The notes under the pieces: model-generated
Databases searched by the model: none
Told to the model about the DNA's origin: nothing
What the model saw: only the letters and a program-made list of their open reading frames with translations
Shown here: positions 1 through 8,483 of the stretch, in pieces
Layout of the letters: every line of letters starts with the position of its first letter
Position numbering within the stretch: position 1 is the first letter of the stretch
Source of the DNA: Tenacibaculum skagerrakense
GTDB taxonomy: Bacteria; Bacteroidota; Bacteroidia; Flavobacteriales; Flavobacteriaceae
Reading direction: 5' to 3'
DNA length: 64,000 nucleotides
Assembly: GCF_004345825.1 (NCBI RefSeq)
Contig: NZ_SLXM01000009.1
Coordinates: forward strand, 80,232-144,231
Translations under genes and position numbers: made by a program

Positions 1-556
1 GCATTACATTGTAGTCAGAACGTTTCGTATGTTCACGTCTTGCTAAAGGAGCATCTGTTCCATTTTCCCAATAGCTTTTCCCATCAACATGAACCCAAGT
101 TGCCGTACCTTCATATCTTGGACTATCATCTACTTGATAAACTTTTTGTGTCCATTGACCTTCTACAGATTCTTTTGGAAGTTCAACATATTTCCAATGT
201 GTTCCTTTATTGAACATAAACAGGTCTTGATTTTCATACAACCAATCTTGTCTCCAATGCTTAACAATATGTGGTTTCGATTTTGGTCCGACAATAAGTA
301 AGTGTTGTAATTGAATCTTGTTGTTTTTATCCGTAATTACTTCCACCCATTCTAACGCTTTATCGTGTTTAACTGCTGATGGTTTGTATAAGCTATCAGT
401 TGAATAGTTAAATGTTTCGGTAAAGTTGAACCCAACTTTAAAGCATCCGCTCATTGCTTTAATAGCCTTAATATCCTGTTGTTTTTTGTTTTTTTGAGCA
501 TTACCAGAGTAAAGTAATGATAGCGTGATTGTTAGTGCTAATCCTAGTTTTTTCAT
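1..556 (-). CDS. DUF6607-like secreted protein (3' end outside window)
   Basis: The frame is open from an ATG at 556 to the window edge, giving about 185 residues with no stop. It begins with a signal peptide (MKKLGLALTITLSLLYSGNAQ) and continues with a tryptophan/tyrosine-rich body (segments such as HWRQDWLYENQD and GTATWVHVDGKSYWENG). The composition and its place beside a haem-type TonB receptor and HmuY fit the Bacteroidota family DUF6607; that assignment is from memory of the family. The function is unknown and it is probably periplasmic. It is transcribed divergently from the receptor gene, so the two likely share a control region. The C-terminus lies outside the window. Confidence 0.7.
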   Translation of the reverse strand, partial: MKKLGLALTITLSLLYSGNAQKNKKQQDIKAIKAMSGCFKVGFNFTETFNYSTDSLYKPSAVKHDKALEWVEVITDKNNKIQLQHLLIVGPKSKPHIVKHWRQDWLYENQDLFMFNKGTHWKYVELPKESVEGQWTQKVYQVDDSPRYEGTATWVHVDGKSYWENGTDAPLARREHTKRSDYNVM

Positions 557-583
557 TTCTATGTTTTTAAAATTACTACGATG

Positions 584-632
584 CAAATTTATAATATTTA
601 TTTAGATTGAATAAAAATAAAATATATATTTG
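584..632. promoter_or_regulatory. Back-to-back Bacteroidota promoters
   Basis: The 93-bp gap holds a -7 element on each strand matching TAnnTTTG: TAAATTTG on the minus strand (584-591) and TATATTTG on the plus strand (625-632). Each lies 18-35 bp from its start codon. The very AT-rich stretch between them could host a Fur-like site, but no clear one was recognised. Confidence 0.55.
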
Positions 633-649
633 CATTAAAATTATTAAGA

Positions 650-2701
650 ATGTTTCTAAATAAGGTTTTCAGAACAATCATTTTATGCATGGTAATTCAT
701 GTAAATAGCCAAGAGAATAAGGAGAAAAAAGATTCTATTCCAAATAAGTTAGATGAAGTAATAGTTACAGCAACTCGAACTAAACGTCAATTGTCTTCTT
801 TACCAATGCCAGTTACTTTAATTAGTAAAAAACAAATTTTACAAACAGGTGCTACACGATTACGAGATATTATTTTGGAACAAACGGGTTTGATTATGGT
901 TTCTGATTTTGGTAGTTCTGAAGGTGTACAAATGCAAGGTGTAGATGCAGAGTATACATTGATTTTGGTAAATGGACTTCCGTTAATTGGTAGAACTTCT
1001 GGAAATATTGACCTAAACCGCTTGTCTATCAATAATATTAAACAAATTGAAATTGTTAAAGGTCCATCTTCTTCGTTATATGGTTCCGAAGCTTTAGGTG
1101 GTGTAATTAATATCATTACCGAAAATCCTAAAGACGGAGTTTCTAAAGGAACTGTTTCGTATATGTCTCGATTTGCAGCAAGAGAAGAGTTGGATATAAA
1201 TACGAGTTATTCTTATGGGAAGGAGAACTTCGGAATTAATGTAGGGTTGAATTTGAATTCTGGAGGAACTTATGATGTATCTCCTGGAGATAATATCAAT
1301 ACGGCTCAGGCGTATCAAAACGGATCGGGTAATTTACTGTTGAATTATAGTTTTACTAAAAAAGTAAAAACCGTAATTGAAGGCAGGTATTTTAAAGAAA
1401 CCATTTTTAACAATTCAGGAGATGCTAGTCGTTTAGATTTTGGAGGCTCTCTAAAGACCACACAAACGTTAAGTGATTCTTTTAAAATTGATTACTTATT
1501 CTACGGAACACGATTTAAAACTGAAAGTGTTTTTAATGGTGAAACATCTGCATTTAATCAAACATTATATAGGCCAGAGATAAAGTTAGATGTTAATTTT
1601 GATGAGGGAAATCTCGTAAGTGGACTGGGAGCAAACTTTGATGGTTTAGAAAGAACTTTTTTTGATGGTAAAGAACAATTTAACGGATATTATGCCTTTA
1701 CTCAGTTTGATACAAATTTTACTGATAAAGTAAATATAGTTGCTGGTTTACGATTCGATGCGTTTAATAAATTCAAATCTGCTTTTAGCCCGAAATTATC
1801 GGCAAATTATAAAATTAATGATTGGATAACAGCAAAATCATCAGTTGGTTTTGGGTATAAAGTTCCAGACTTCAGACAATTGTTTTTTAACTTCAGAAAT
1901 ACTGCGGGAGGCTATGTGGTTTTAGGAACTCAAGTTTTACATGAGTTATATGGTGATTTACCAGAAGTTAGTTCGTTAGAAAAAGAATTAAAACCGGAAA
2001 GTTCAATAGGATACAACTTTGGATTTCAGATAAAACCGACTACAAATCTTAAAATCAATCTAAACTTTTTTAGAAATGATATTCGTGATTTAATTAACAC
2101 GTTTGTAGTGTCTAGAAACTTCCCAGACTTACCAAATACATCTGTTTTTTCTTACGAAAATCGAAATCGTGTGTTTACACAAGGTCTCGAACTAGAAACA
2201 GATTACAGAATCAATACAAATCTTCGATTTTCAGCTGGATATCAATTTTTGGATACAGGCGATAAAGAAGAAATCAATCAAATAAAAAGGGGAGAAGTCT
2301 TTTTTAGAAGAACACCAACATCTCCGTCGGAATTATTATCAATAAACGATTATTTCGGGCTTGCGAATAGATCTAAACATACAGCAAATTTGAAGTTCTT
2401 CTATGAAAACTTCCAACATGATTTTTCAGTAAATCTTAGACTATTGTATCGAAGTCGTTTTGCATTATTCGATACCAATAATAACAATGAAATTATTGAT
2501 AAATACGATGATTTTGTTGCGGGAAATACACTCATAAATCTAGCGTTTCAAAAGAGATTTTATGATTTTATCAATCTTCAATTAGGAGTTGATAATGTAT
2601 TCAATTCAAATGGTGAAGAGAATCGTAATCGCTTCGAAAATATTGATGCAGCGCGACGATTAGGAAGAACATTTTTTACAAGAATTCAATTTAATATTTA
2701 A
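650..2701 (+). CDS. TonB-dependent receptor, haem/haemoglobin type (HmuR-like)
   Basis: This is an outer-membrane beta-barrel importer of 683 residues. A short signal peptide ends near VNSQ, followed by a TonB-box-like segment (LDEVIVTATRTKRQL, about residues 35-50). A plug domain follows (VTLISKKQI ... GPSSSLYGSEALGGVINIIT, to about residue 165), then the barrel. The C-terminus (FFTRIQFNI) is less canonical than a terminal Phe but keeps the alternating pattern. A DoxX-like gene follows 7 bp downstream and an HmuY gene after that, so the substrate is inferred to be haem or a haem protein. The receptor sequence alone would not prove this. Confidence 0.85.
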   Translation: MFLNKVFRTIILCMVIHVNSQENKEKKDSIPNKLDEVIVTATRTKRQLSSLPMPVTLISKKQILQTGATRLRDIILEQTGLIMVSDFGSSEGVQMQGVDAEYTLILVNGLPLIGRTSGNIDLNRLSINNIKQIEIVKGPSSSLYGSEALGGVINIITENPKDGVSKGTVSYMSRFAAREELDINTSYSYGKENFGINVGLNLNSGGTYDVSPGDNINTAQAYQNGSGNLLLNYSFTKKVKTVIEGRYFKETIFNNSGDASRLDFGGSLKTTQTLSDSFKIDYLFYGTRFKTESVFNGETSAFNQTLYRPEIKLDVNFDEGNLVSGLGANFDGLERTFFDGKEQFNGYYAFTQFDTNFTDKVNIVAGLRFDAFNKFKSAFSPKLSANYKINDWITAKSSVGFGYKVPDFRQLFFNFRNTAGGYVVLGTQVLHELYGDLPEVSSLEKELKPESSIGYNFGFQIKPTTNLKINLNFFRNDIRDLINTFVVSRNFPDLPNTSVFSYENRNRVFTQGLELETDYRINTNLRFSAGYQFLDTGDKEEINQIKRGEVFFRRTPTSPSELLSINDYFGLANRSKHTANLKFFYENFQHDFSVNLRLLYRSRFALFDTNNNNEIIDKYDDFVAGNTLINLAFQKRFYDFINLQLGVDNVFNSNGEENRNRFENIDAARRLGRTFFTRIQFNI

Positions 2702-2708
2702 TACATAC

Positions 2709-3167
2709 ATGAAAACAATCAAAATAATAACACTAGCACTTAGCATTGTTTTAGGAGGAATGCTGATTTACGGAGGAATAGGGAAGTTCTCAAAAGAGAA
2801 TCCTTCACCAGTTCAAGTTGTCAAAAAAGCAGAAAAATTTCAGGCAGTTGACAAAGAATTGACACTTCAAAAAATACTGTATATAAACGGAATGAAACAA
2901 ACTGGATACTTGTGGCAGTTTTTAGGCATCATGCAAATTGTGTGCGGACTTTTATTAATAAGCCAAGTATTTACAACGTTCGGTGCTATCATGGCATTTC
3001 CAATTGTCATTAACATTTTCTTTTTCCATCTGTTTTTAGAGTTTGATGAAGTAGGAGAATTACTTCAAACAGGAGGTTTATTACTAATCAACGCTTGGTT
3101 ATTGTTTAAAGAAAGAAAGTTGTTAAAATCAATTATATATCAACCAGAAAAATTAAAATTCAATTAA
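2709..3167 (+). CDS. DoxX-like small membrane protein
   Basis: The 152-residue protein has about four hydrophobic helices: an N-terminal one (IITLALSIVLGGMLIYGGIGKF), then segments around residues 72-92, 95-115 and 120-137. The GGIGKF turn after helix 1 is typical of DoxX/DoxD-like inner-membrane proteins. It lies between the TonB receptor and HmuY with 7- and 11-bp gaps, so it is almost certainly in the same operon. Its role in haem uptake is unknown; an inner-membrane accessory function is a guess from context. Confidence 0.7.
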   Translation: MKTIKIITLALSIVLGGMLIYGGIGKFSKENPSPVQVVKKAEKFQAVDKELTLQKILYINGMKQTGYLWQFLGIMQIVCGLLLISQVFTTFGAIMAFPIVINIFFFHLFLEFDEVGELLQTGGLLLINAWLLFKERKLLKSIIYQPEKLKFN

Positions 3168-3178
3168 ATATTTATACA

Positions 3179-3808
3179 ATGAGAAACTTAAAATTAATAA
3201 TACTATTTACAATTTCTGTACTATGTGCTTCTTGTGAAGACAACGAAGGCGTTACTACGTTACCAGTAGAATCAAAGTCAATCACAAATTTAGCAGCTTT
3301 ACAGAGTACTGATTTCACTCAAAATCCACCAGTTACTTCTGGAAGTTTTACCAAGTTCAGTTTTAAAGAAGGAAGTCAAGTTAGCGGCGATAATTGGGAT
3401 ATAGCATTCAGAGGAACTACAATTCTAATAAATGGAGGGGCTGAAATTGGTGGCATCACAGAAGAGCCTCAAAGAACAGGAACTGCCGCTTTAGCTTTAA
3501 TTACAGGAACATTGTCAAGCATAACTGAAGCTCCGGCTGATAGTGAATTTAAGCAAGATGCTTCTGGTGAATATGCATTAACTACCGGAAGTGGAAATGG
3601 TTGGTATACGTATGCTGGTCCACCAACACACATGATTAACCCAATCGCAGGAAAAGTCTTAGTAATTAGAACCATCGATGGAAATTATGCAAAACTGGAA
3701 ATTGTGAGTTATTACAAAGATAACGATGCATCTAAAGAAGAAAATGCAAGACATTATTCGTTTAATTATATATATAACCCCAATGAAGGCGATAAAGATT
3801 TTCAATAG
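3179..3808 (+). CDS. HmuY-family haem-binding lipoprotein
   Basis: The 209-residue protein has a lipoprotein signal peptide (FTISVLCASC, lipidated Cys 19) followed by acidic EDNEG, which fits surface export in Bacteroidota. The body holds the HmuY hallmarks: a FTKFSFKEG strand, the DNWDIAFRGTTILINGG motif and a C-terminal YSFNYIYNPNEG. HmuY proteins capture haem at the cell surface and hand it to an HmuR-type receptor, encoded here two genes upstream. The operon ends at a strong terminator just downstream. Iron-responsive expression is expected for the family, but no operator was identified. Confidence 0.82.
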   Translation: MRNLKLIILFTISVLCASCEDNEGVTTLPVESKSITNLAALQSTDFTQNPPVTSGSFTKFSFKEGSQVSGDNWDIAFRGTTILINGGAEIGGITEEPQRTGTAALALITGTLSSITEAPADSEFKQDASGEYALTTGSGNGWYTYAGPPTHMINPIAGKVLVIRTIDGNYAKLEIVSYYKDNDASKEENARHYSFNYIYNPNEGDKDFQ

Positions 3809-3842
3809 TCGTAAATGTTGAAATTTGTTAGTTTTTAATCTG

Positions 3843-3876
3843 AAAAGCTATTCGATTCGTTCGAGTAGCTTTTTTT
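3843..3876 (+). terminator. Rho-independent terminator after hmuY
   Basis: A 13-bp stem (AAAAGCTATTCGA / TCGAGTAGCTTTT, one G-U pair) with a 5-nt loop is followed by a T run. Confidence 0.85.
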
Positions 3877-3933
3877 CGTTATCTTAATGAAAGAATTTAA
3901 AAAGTGTAACGACGAAGTTCAAAACGAATTATA

Positions 3934-4530
3934 ATGAAGAAACTTATTGCAATTATTTTTATTGGATTATCAACTTTTTCAAATGCACAAAAAAAGCAGG
4001 AAGTAGCCTATTTTGCAAGTGGATGTTTTTGGTGTGTTGAAGCAATTTTTGAAAGTGTAGAAGGAGTGAATGAAGCTGTTTCTGGTTATGCTGGCGGACA
4101 TACAAGCAACCCAACGTACCAAAAGATAGGAACAGGAACAACAGGTCATGCTGAAACGGTTGCTGTTTATTACAATCCGAAGAAAGTGAGTTTTGCAACT
4201 TTGGTAAAAGTATTTTTTGGTTCTCATGATCCAACAACTGTTAATGGACAACATCCAGATTACGGAACTCAATATCGCTCTATTGCTTTTTACAGGAATG
4301 CAACAGAAAAGAAGATTATTGATGATTACATTAAAAAACTGAACACAGAAGTTTATAAAGGTAAAATAGCTACTGAGGTAACTAAATTTACAAAGTTTTA
4401 TGAAGCCGAAGCGTATCATCAAAACTATGAGCGATTAAACCCAAATAATCCTTATGTAAGAAATGTTTCTATTCCGAGGTTAAATAGATTTAAGAAAAAA
4501 TTTCCAGAGCTTTTAAAAAAAGGTCATTAA
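3934..4530 (+). CDS. msrA: Peptide methionine sulfoxide reductase A, exported
   Basis: MsrA reduces methionine-S-sulfoxide in proteins. The 198-residue protein carries the catalytic GCFWC motif (Cys 31 and Cys 34), the GYAGG and GHAE strands (YAGGHTSNPTYQKIGTGTTGHAE), and the FFGSHDPTTVNGQHPDYGTQYRS core. A signal peptide (MKKLIAIIFIGLSTFSNAQ) directs it to the periplasm, unlike the usual cytoplasmic form. It is a single gene convergent with the BtuF-like gene (8-bp gap). A separate exported MsrB is encoded at 60210-60692, so the cell has a complete envelope repair pair in unlinked loci. Confidence 0.95.
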   Translation: MKKLIAIIFIGLSTFSNAQKKQEVAYFASGCFWCVEAIFESVEGVNEAVSGYAGGHTSNPTYQKIGTGTTGHAETVAVYYNPKKVSFATLVKVFFGSHDPTTVNGQHPDYGTQYRSIAFYRNATEKKIIDDYIKKLNTEVYKGKIATEVTKFTKFYEAEAYHQNYERLNPNNPYVRNVSIPRLNRFKKKFPELLKKGH

Positions 4531-4537
4531 AGAAAAA

Positions 4538-5656
4538 CTATTTCATTACTTCGAAAAAAGTAAATTCATAGTCCTCAAGTAGTTCAGGATGCGTTATTTT
4601 TATAATATCTTTTAAAACTAAATCAGGTCTACTAGGTCCGAGTTCAAAATAAATAACTCCTCCGGTAGACCCTTTTTTCATGTTAGGTGTATATAGTTTG
4701 TTTTCTTTAAAAGCTGTAAAATCACTATATATTTTATTTTTTTGAAGCATTTCCTCTTTGGTGTTAAAATAACCAGGAGCAACCCAATAATCTGCATTTT
4801 GTGCTTTGTCTAAAACACTTTCTAAACTTAACGATAAGCTTCCTTTTCCTTTTGTGTCTTTCCATAGATAATTGGTATTTGCATCCTCTAAAAACTGAGC
4901 AACAAAACTTTCTCCAGCAGGTAAATTCCAAACGTCTTTTTGCATAAAAGCTCCCGATAAAATTGAAGGTTTCGATGTGGCTTTTAAAGCTAATTGTTTG
5001 GCTTCTAAATAGTTTTTTTCAATCACGTTAAAAATACTGTCAGCTTCTTTTTCTTTGTTGAGTAAAACACCAAATAATTTAATCCATTCAGCTCTTCCTA
5101 GCGGAGTTTCTTCTAACCAGTCTCCGTTTAATACAACTGGGATTCCATTTTTTTCTATGAATTGTAATGATTTATTGGTTTTGTTCATGGAAAAAGCAAC
5201 AACGGCATCGGGTTGTAAGTCTAATAAAACTTCTGTATTTAAATCAGCTTCAATGCCAAGTTCCTTTATCTTTCCGTTGGAAATTAACGCTCTTGTTTTT
5301 TTAGAAGATATGTATTTCGTATTAGGAAAACCAACTAATAGTTCTTCACCATTCAAAACCTCAAGCATTGGAATATGCGTAGTAGAAGTGACTACTAATT
5401 TTTCAATCGGAATATGAATAGCATCCTTTTGTTTGTTTTTACTTAAAATGTATTCAAAACTTTCGTTCGCATTCAAATACGGATTTTTAATAATAAGTTT
5501 TTTAGTCTCTTCATTTACATTAATAATATCAAATCCCTTAGCATATTTCACTGAGCTTTTTATAGGTGTAACAGTTTCTTTTTTAGGATTTTCTTTACAT
5601 GCGGAAAGTAAAATGGTACTAACTAAAAGTAGATGTATTAAGAAACGTTTTTCCAT
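4538..5656 (-). CDS. Periplasmic-binding lipoprotein, BtuF/siderophore type
   Basis: This is an ABC-transporter substrate-binding protein of the TroA/BtuF fold. The chosen start (MEKRFLIHLLLVSTILLSAC) gives about 372 residues with a clean lipobox (LLSAC); an upstream in-frame ATG at 5677 would add seven residues before the signal peptide. Recognisable strands include VVTSTTHIPMLEVLNGEELLVGF and LQPDAVVAFSM, with a C-terminal YFELGPSRPDLVLKDI. It is divergent from a B12-riboswitch-controlled BtuB, so cobalamin is the likely ligand, although Fe-siderophore binders look alike. The riboswitch is on the other strand and would not control this gene. No permease or ATPase gene is nearby. Confidence 0.78.
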   Translation of the reverse strand: MEKRFLIHLLLVSTILLSACKENPKKETVTPIKSSVKYAKGFDIINVNEETKKLIIKNPYLNANESFEYILSKNKQKDAIHIPIEKLVVTSTTHIPMLEVLNGEELLVGFPNTKYISSKKTRALISNGKIKELGIEADLNTEVLLDLQPDAVVAFSMNKTNKSLQFIEKNGIPVVLNGDWLEETPLGRAEWIKLFGVLLNKEKEADSIFNVIEKNYLEAKQLALKATSKPSILSGAFMQKDVWNLPAGESFVAQFLEDANTNYLWKDTKGKGSLSLSLESVLDKAQNADYWVAPGYFNTKEEMLQKNKIYSDFTAFKENKLYTPNMKKGSTGGVIYFELGPSRPDLVLKDIIKITHPELLEDYEFTFFEVMK

Positions 5657-5691
5657 TTGAAATTTGATTTGCAGCAAGATTACAAAATTGT

Positions 5692-5722
5692 TTTGGTATT
5701 CTCGTATTTAAAACTACATTTG
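5692..5722 (+). promoter_or_regulatory. Promoter of the cobalamin riboswitch/btuB transcript
   Basis: TTTG (5692-5695), 19 bp, then TACATTTG (5715-5722) matches the Bacteroidota -33/-7 consensus exactly. It places the transcript start near 5729, where the riboswitch begins. Confidence 0.75.
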
Positions 5723-5728
5723 CCGAGA

Positions 5729-5929
5729 ATTTTGGTTTTGCTGCAATTTCATTGTAGTGAATTAAAAGGGAATTCGGTGAGAATCCGAGACTGTTCCCGC
5801 AACTGTAAGCTAGTAAGCTTGTAACTAAAACTTTTACCACTGCGTAAGCGGGAAGGTGAGTTACAAGACGCAAGTCAGGAGACCTGCCAAATTTCACGGG
5901 GTAATAAACTTTCGGGATAAAAGTTTTTT
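5729..5929 (+). ncRNA. Cobalamin (AdoCbl) riboswitch with terminator platform
   Basis: Conserved blocks appear in order: the 5' TTTGGTTTTGC segment; a hairpin CTGCAAT/ATTGTAG; the GGGAATTCGGTGAGAATCC block; CCCGCAACTGTAA (to 5808); and the B12 box GCAAGTCAGGAGACCTGCC (5870-5888). Downstream, AAACTTT/AAAAGTTT with a T run (5906-5929) can act as an intrinsic terminator in the expression platform. Binding of cobalamin is expected to shut off the downstream receptor gene at 5984. Confidence 0.93.
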
Positions 5930-5983
5930 ATAATGCATAAAAATCTGATACCTGATTTATTGTAAATCAAACAAAACATTTTA

Positions 5984-7894
5984 ATGAAAAAACAATTAGT
6001 AATTGTTGGTGCATTGGTATGTGCTTTTTCTAGTACAATTGTATCTGCTCAACAAGACGAAAAGTTAGATGAAGTAGTGGTAACTGCTACTAAATTTAAA
6101 ACCAGTAAAAAGAATATTGGTAAAATTATTCACCAAATTACTGCTGAAACTATTGAGAAAAATCAAGGTAAAACAATAGTTGACTTTTTGAATGACCTTC
6201 CTGGAATTGAAATCAATGGTAATTTCAGTACGAAAGGTCAAAATTTAGGATATTATATCCGTGGGGGAAGAAATAGACAAGTTGCTATTTTAATTGATGG
6301 AATTAATGTAAATGATCCATCATCATTTAATGGCGATTTCGATTTACGTCAGATAGATATTAATCAGGTTGAGCGTATTGAAGTAATGAAAGGGGCTTCT
6401 TCAACGTTATACGGAACTGGAGCTGCAACTGGAGTTATTAATATTATCTTAAAGAAAGCATCTAAAGATGCGTTCAAAGGAAGTTTTACAACTTCTGTGG
6501 GAAGCAACAGAGCAAATCAAGACACTAAATTTGCGGCTGATGAATTTGCTGCAAACTTTAATTTTAATGGAACTGTTAATAAAGTAGATTATTTATTGTC
6601 GTTAAACACGAATAATTCTAGTGGATTATCTGCTGCAGAAAATACTGATGAAAACACATTGTTTGAAGAAGATAAGTTCTATCGTCAGAATGTAATGCTG
6701 AAATTAGGGTATAATCATACTGATAAATTGAGATTTGGAGTTTTTGCAAACTTTGATGAAGTTTTTACAGAGTATGATGGATTTACTTTTGATCCTGTAA
6801 CTGGTACAAGTAGAGCGGTTGATAGGAACAATAGCTTTAAAAGTGTGCAAAACAGAGCTGGTTTTACTACAGACTTTAAATACAATAAGGGAGAGTTAAA
6901 AGTTAGAACCTCTTTTATTGATATTAGAAGAGATAATGCTCCTTCAGGAGATACTTATAAAGGTGAAGTTTTAGGCTTAGATGTGTTTAATAACTATCAA
7001 ATTAATGAAGAATTTTCTTTTATTGTTGGTGTAGCTTCTCAATATCAAGATATGTTGCAAAATACTTCTTTCAGTGTGATTCCTGAAGGAGAAGGGAAGC
7101 AGCATTTTATTGATCCATATGTTTCTGTTAACTACAATTCAAAGTATAATTTTAACTTAAATGTTGGAGGAAGAATGAATATTCATAATGAATATGGAAG
7201 TAACTTCGTGTTTAATGTGAATCCTTCTTATAATTTTGATATTGCTGATGATAAATCGGTAAAAGTATTTGCTTCATATAGCACTGCTTTTGTTGCGCCA
7301 ACCTTATCAGAAATTTTCACTAAATCTCCAGCCGTTGAAGAGTTAGAGCCTGAAAAAGATATAACTATTGAAGGAGGTTTTGAAGTAAGTTTATTTGAAG
7401 ACTTAACCTTAAATGCGACTTATTTCTATAGAGAAGAAACAGATAAAATAGCATTTGGTTTTGATCCAGTAGCTTTAGTTTCTGTAACAACAAACGATTT
7501 TGGGACTTTCATCGCTAGAGGTATTGAAACAGAAGTTTCATATAAGGCAATGAAAAATTTACAGTTAAGAGTGAATTATGGTTACATTGATAGAGACGAG
7601 AGTTTATTATTAAAAATACCACAACATAAAATAGCCGGTTTTATAGATTATTCTCCTATTAAAAATACAAATGCTTCTTTAGGTTACAGATATGTTAGCG
7701 AAACAAGTGATTTTGGAGGTGTTGCTTTAGATTCTTATAGTGTATTAGATTTATTTGTGAATCACAGTATTTTAAAAGATAAAGTAGTGCTTTTTGGTAG
7801 TTTAACTAATATTCTAAACGAAGACTATCAAGAAATTGCTGGTTTTACCACTAGAGGTAGAAACTTTAATCTAGGTTTAAAACTTAAGTTTTAA
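5984..7894 (+). CDS. btuB: TonB-dependent vitamin B12 receptor (BtuB-like)
   Basis: The 636-residue outer-membrane receptor has a signal peptide ending near VSAQ and a TonB box (LDEVVVTATKFKTSK, about 28-42). The plug contains YYIRGGRNRQVAILIDGINVNDPSSFNGDFDLRQI, IEVMKGASSTLYGTGAATGVINI and the barrel follows, ending in a canonical C-terminal Phe (NLGLKLKF). B12 specificity is inferred from the cobalamin riboswitch in its leader and the adjacent BtuF-like gene. It is transcribed alone and ends at a bidirectional terminator. Confidence 0.9.
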   Translation: MKKQLVIVGALVCAFSSTIVSAQQDEKLDEVVVTATKFKTSKKNIGKIIHQITAETIEKNQGKTIVDFLNDLPGIEINGNFSTKGQNLGYYIRGGRNRQVAILIDGINVNDPSSFNGDFDLRQIDINQVERIEVMKGASSTLYGTGAATGVINIILKKASKDAFKGSFTTSVGSNRANQDTKFAADEFAANFNFNGTVNKVDYLLSLNTNNSSGLSAAENTDENTLFEEDKFYRQNVMLKLGYNHTDKLRFGVFANFDEVFTEYDGFTFDPVTGTSRAVDRNNSFKSVQNRAGFTTDFKYNKGELKVRTSFIDIRRDNAPSGDTYKGEVLGLDVFNNYQINEEFSFIVGVASQYQDMLQNTSFSVIPEGEGKQHFIDPYVSVNYNSKYNFNLNVGGRMNIHNEYGSNFVFNVNPSYNFDIADDKSVKVFASYSTAFVAPTLSEIFTKSPAVEELEPEKDITIEGGFEVSLFEDLTLNATYFYREETDKIAFGFDPVALVSVTTNDFGTFIARGIETEVSYKAMKNLQLRVNYGYIDRDESLLLKIPQHKIAGFIDYSPIKNTNASLGYRYVSETSDFGGVALDSYSVLDLFVNHSILKDKVVLFGSLTNILNEDYQEIAGFTTRGRNFNLGLKLKF

Positions 7895-7922
7895 ATACTA
7901 TTTTCTATTTATTGTTAGAACC

Positions 7923-7951
7923 AAAGAGGTTACCAAATTGGTAACCTCTTT
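7923..7951. terminator. Bidirectional terminator
   Basis: A perfect 12-bp stem (AAAGAGGTTACC / GGTAACCTCTTT) with a 5-nt loop serves convergent btuB and the minus-strand gene ending at 7956. Confidence 0.85.
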
Positions 7952-7955
7952 ACTT

Positions 7956-8468
7956 TTAAATTAATCGTTTAACTTGTTGTTTTATAATGGCTATAGCAGT
8001 CTCTGTTGGACTTTCAATTTGTGAGTAATCTATTAATAAGTTTTCTCTAAGTTCTTTCGCATTATCACTAGATTCTGCTGTTGTTCTAATTTTATTAATA
8101 ATAGATAGTTTTGAACCTACAACTGCTTTCCAAGCATCTTCATGAACATAAATTTGTTGCACTAAATTGTGTTCGAATTCTTGCTCTATATTAGCAATTA
8201 ATAAATGTGCGTAACTATCAGAATCATCTCCAATTGGATTTACTCTTGTCAATAATTTAGCAGGATTTATTCGCTCGCTATACAATAATAAACGTTCATA
8301 CGCTTGAAGTTTTGTAGGCAAGCTGTCTTTTTTCTTTTGTATAAGTGCTTGGAATTTCTTCTCATTATCATCTTGTTGTAAAAAAGCACTAAACATAAAG
8401 TAGGCTACTCCACCTGTAACTAAAGCTGGTAAAGCAAATGCTATTCCTTCTATTATTTTGTCTTCCAT
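7956..8468 (-). CDS. Conserved single-pass membrane protein, function unknown
   Basis: The 170-residue protein has one N-terminal hydrophobic segment (GIAFALPALVTGGVAYFMF, about 8-26). A charged linker and a mostly alpha-helical soluble part follow (KLQAYERLLLYSERINPAKLL ... IEQEFEHNLVQQIYVHEDAW). Proteins of this layout are familiar from other Flavobacteriaceae, but no family with a known role was recognised. It is the last gene of a minus-strand run starting at satD, 15 bp after the M20 gene, so it may be co-transcribed. Confidence 0.7.
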   Translation of the reverse strand: MEDKIIEGIAFALPALVTGGVAYFMFSAFLQQDDNEKKFQALIQKKKDSLPTKLQAYERLLLYSERINPAKLLTRVNPIGDDSDSYAHLLIANIEQEFEHNLVQQIYVHEDAWKAVVGSKLSIINKIRTTAESSDNAKELRENLLIDYSQIESPTETAIAIIKQQVKRLI

Positions 8469-8483
8469 GTATTGTGTTTAATA

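Noticed and set aside
3959..4422. Two long minus-strand frames opposite msrA
   Set aside because: They are antisense to a fully supported MsrA gene, and their composition follows the complementary codons.
5619..5897. Minus-strand open frame of 92 codons
   Set aside because: It runs antisense through the cobalamin riboswitch and the signal region of the BtuF-like gene and has no protein-like features.
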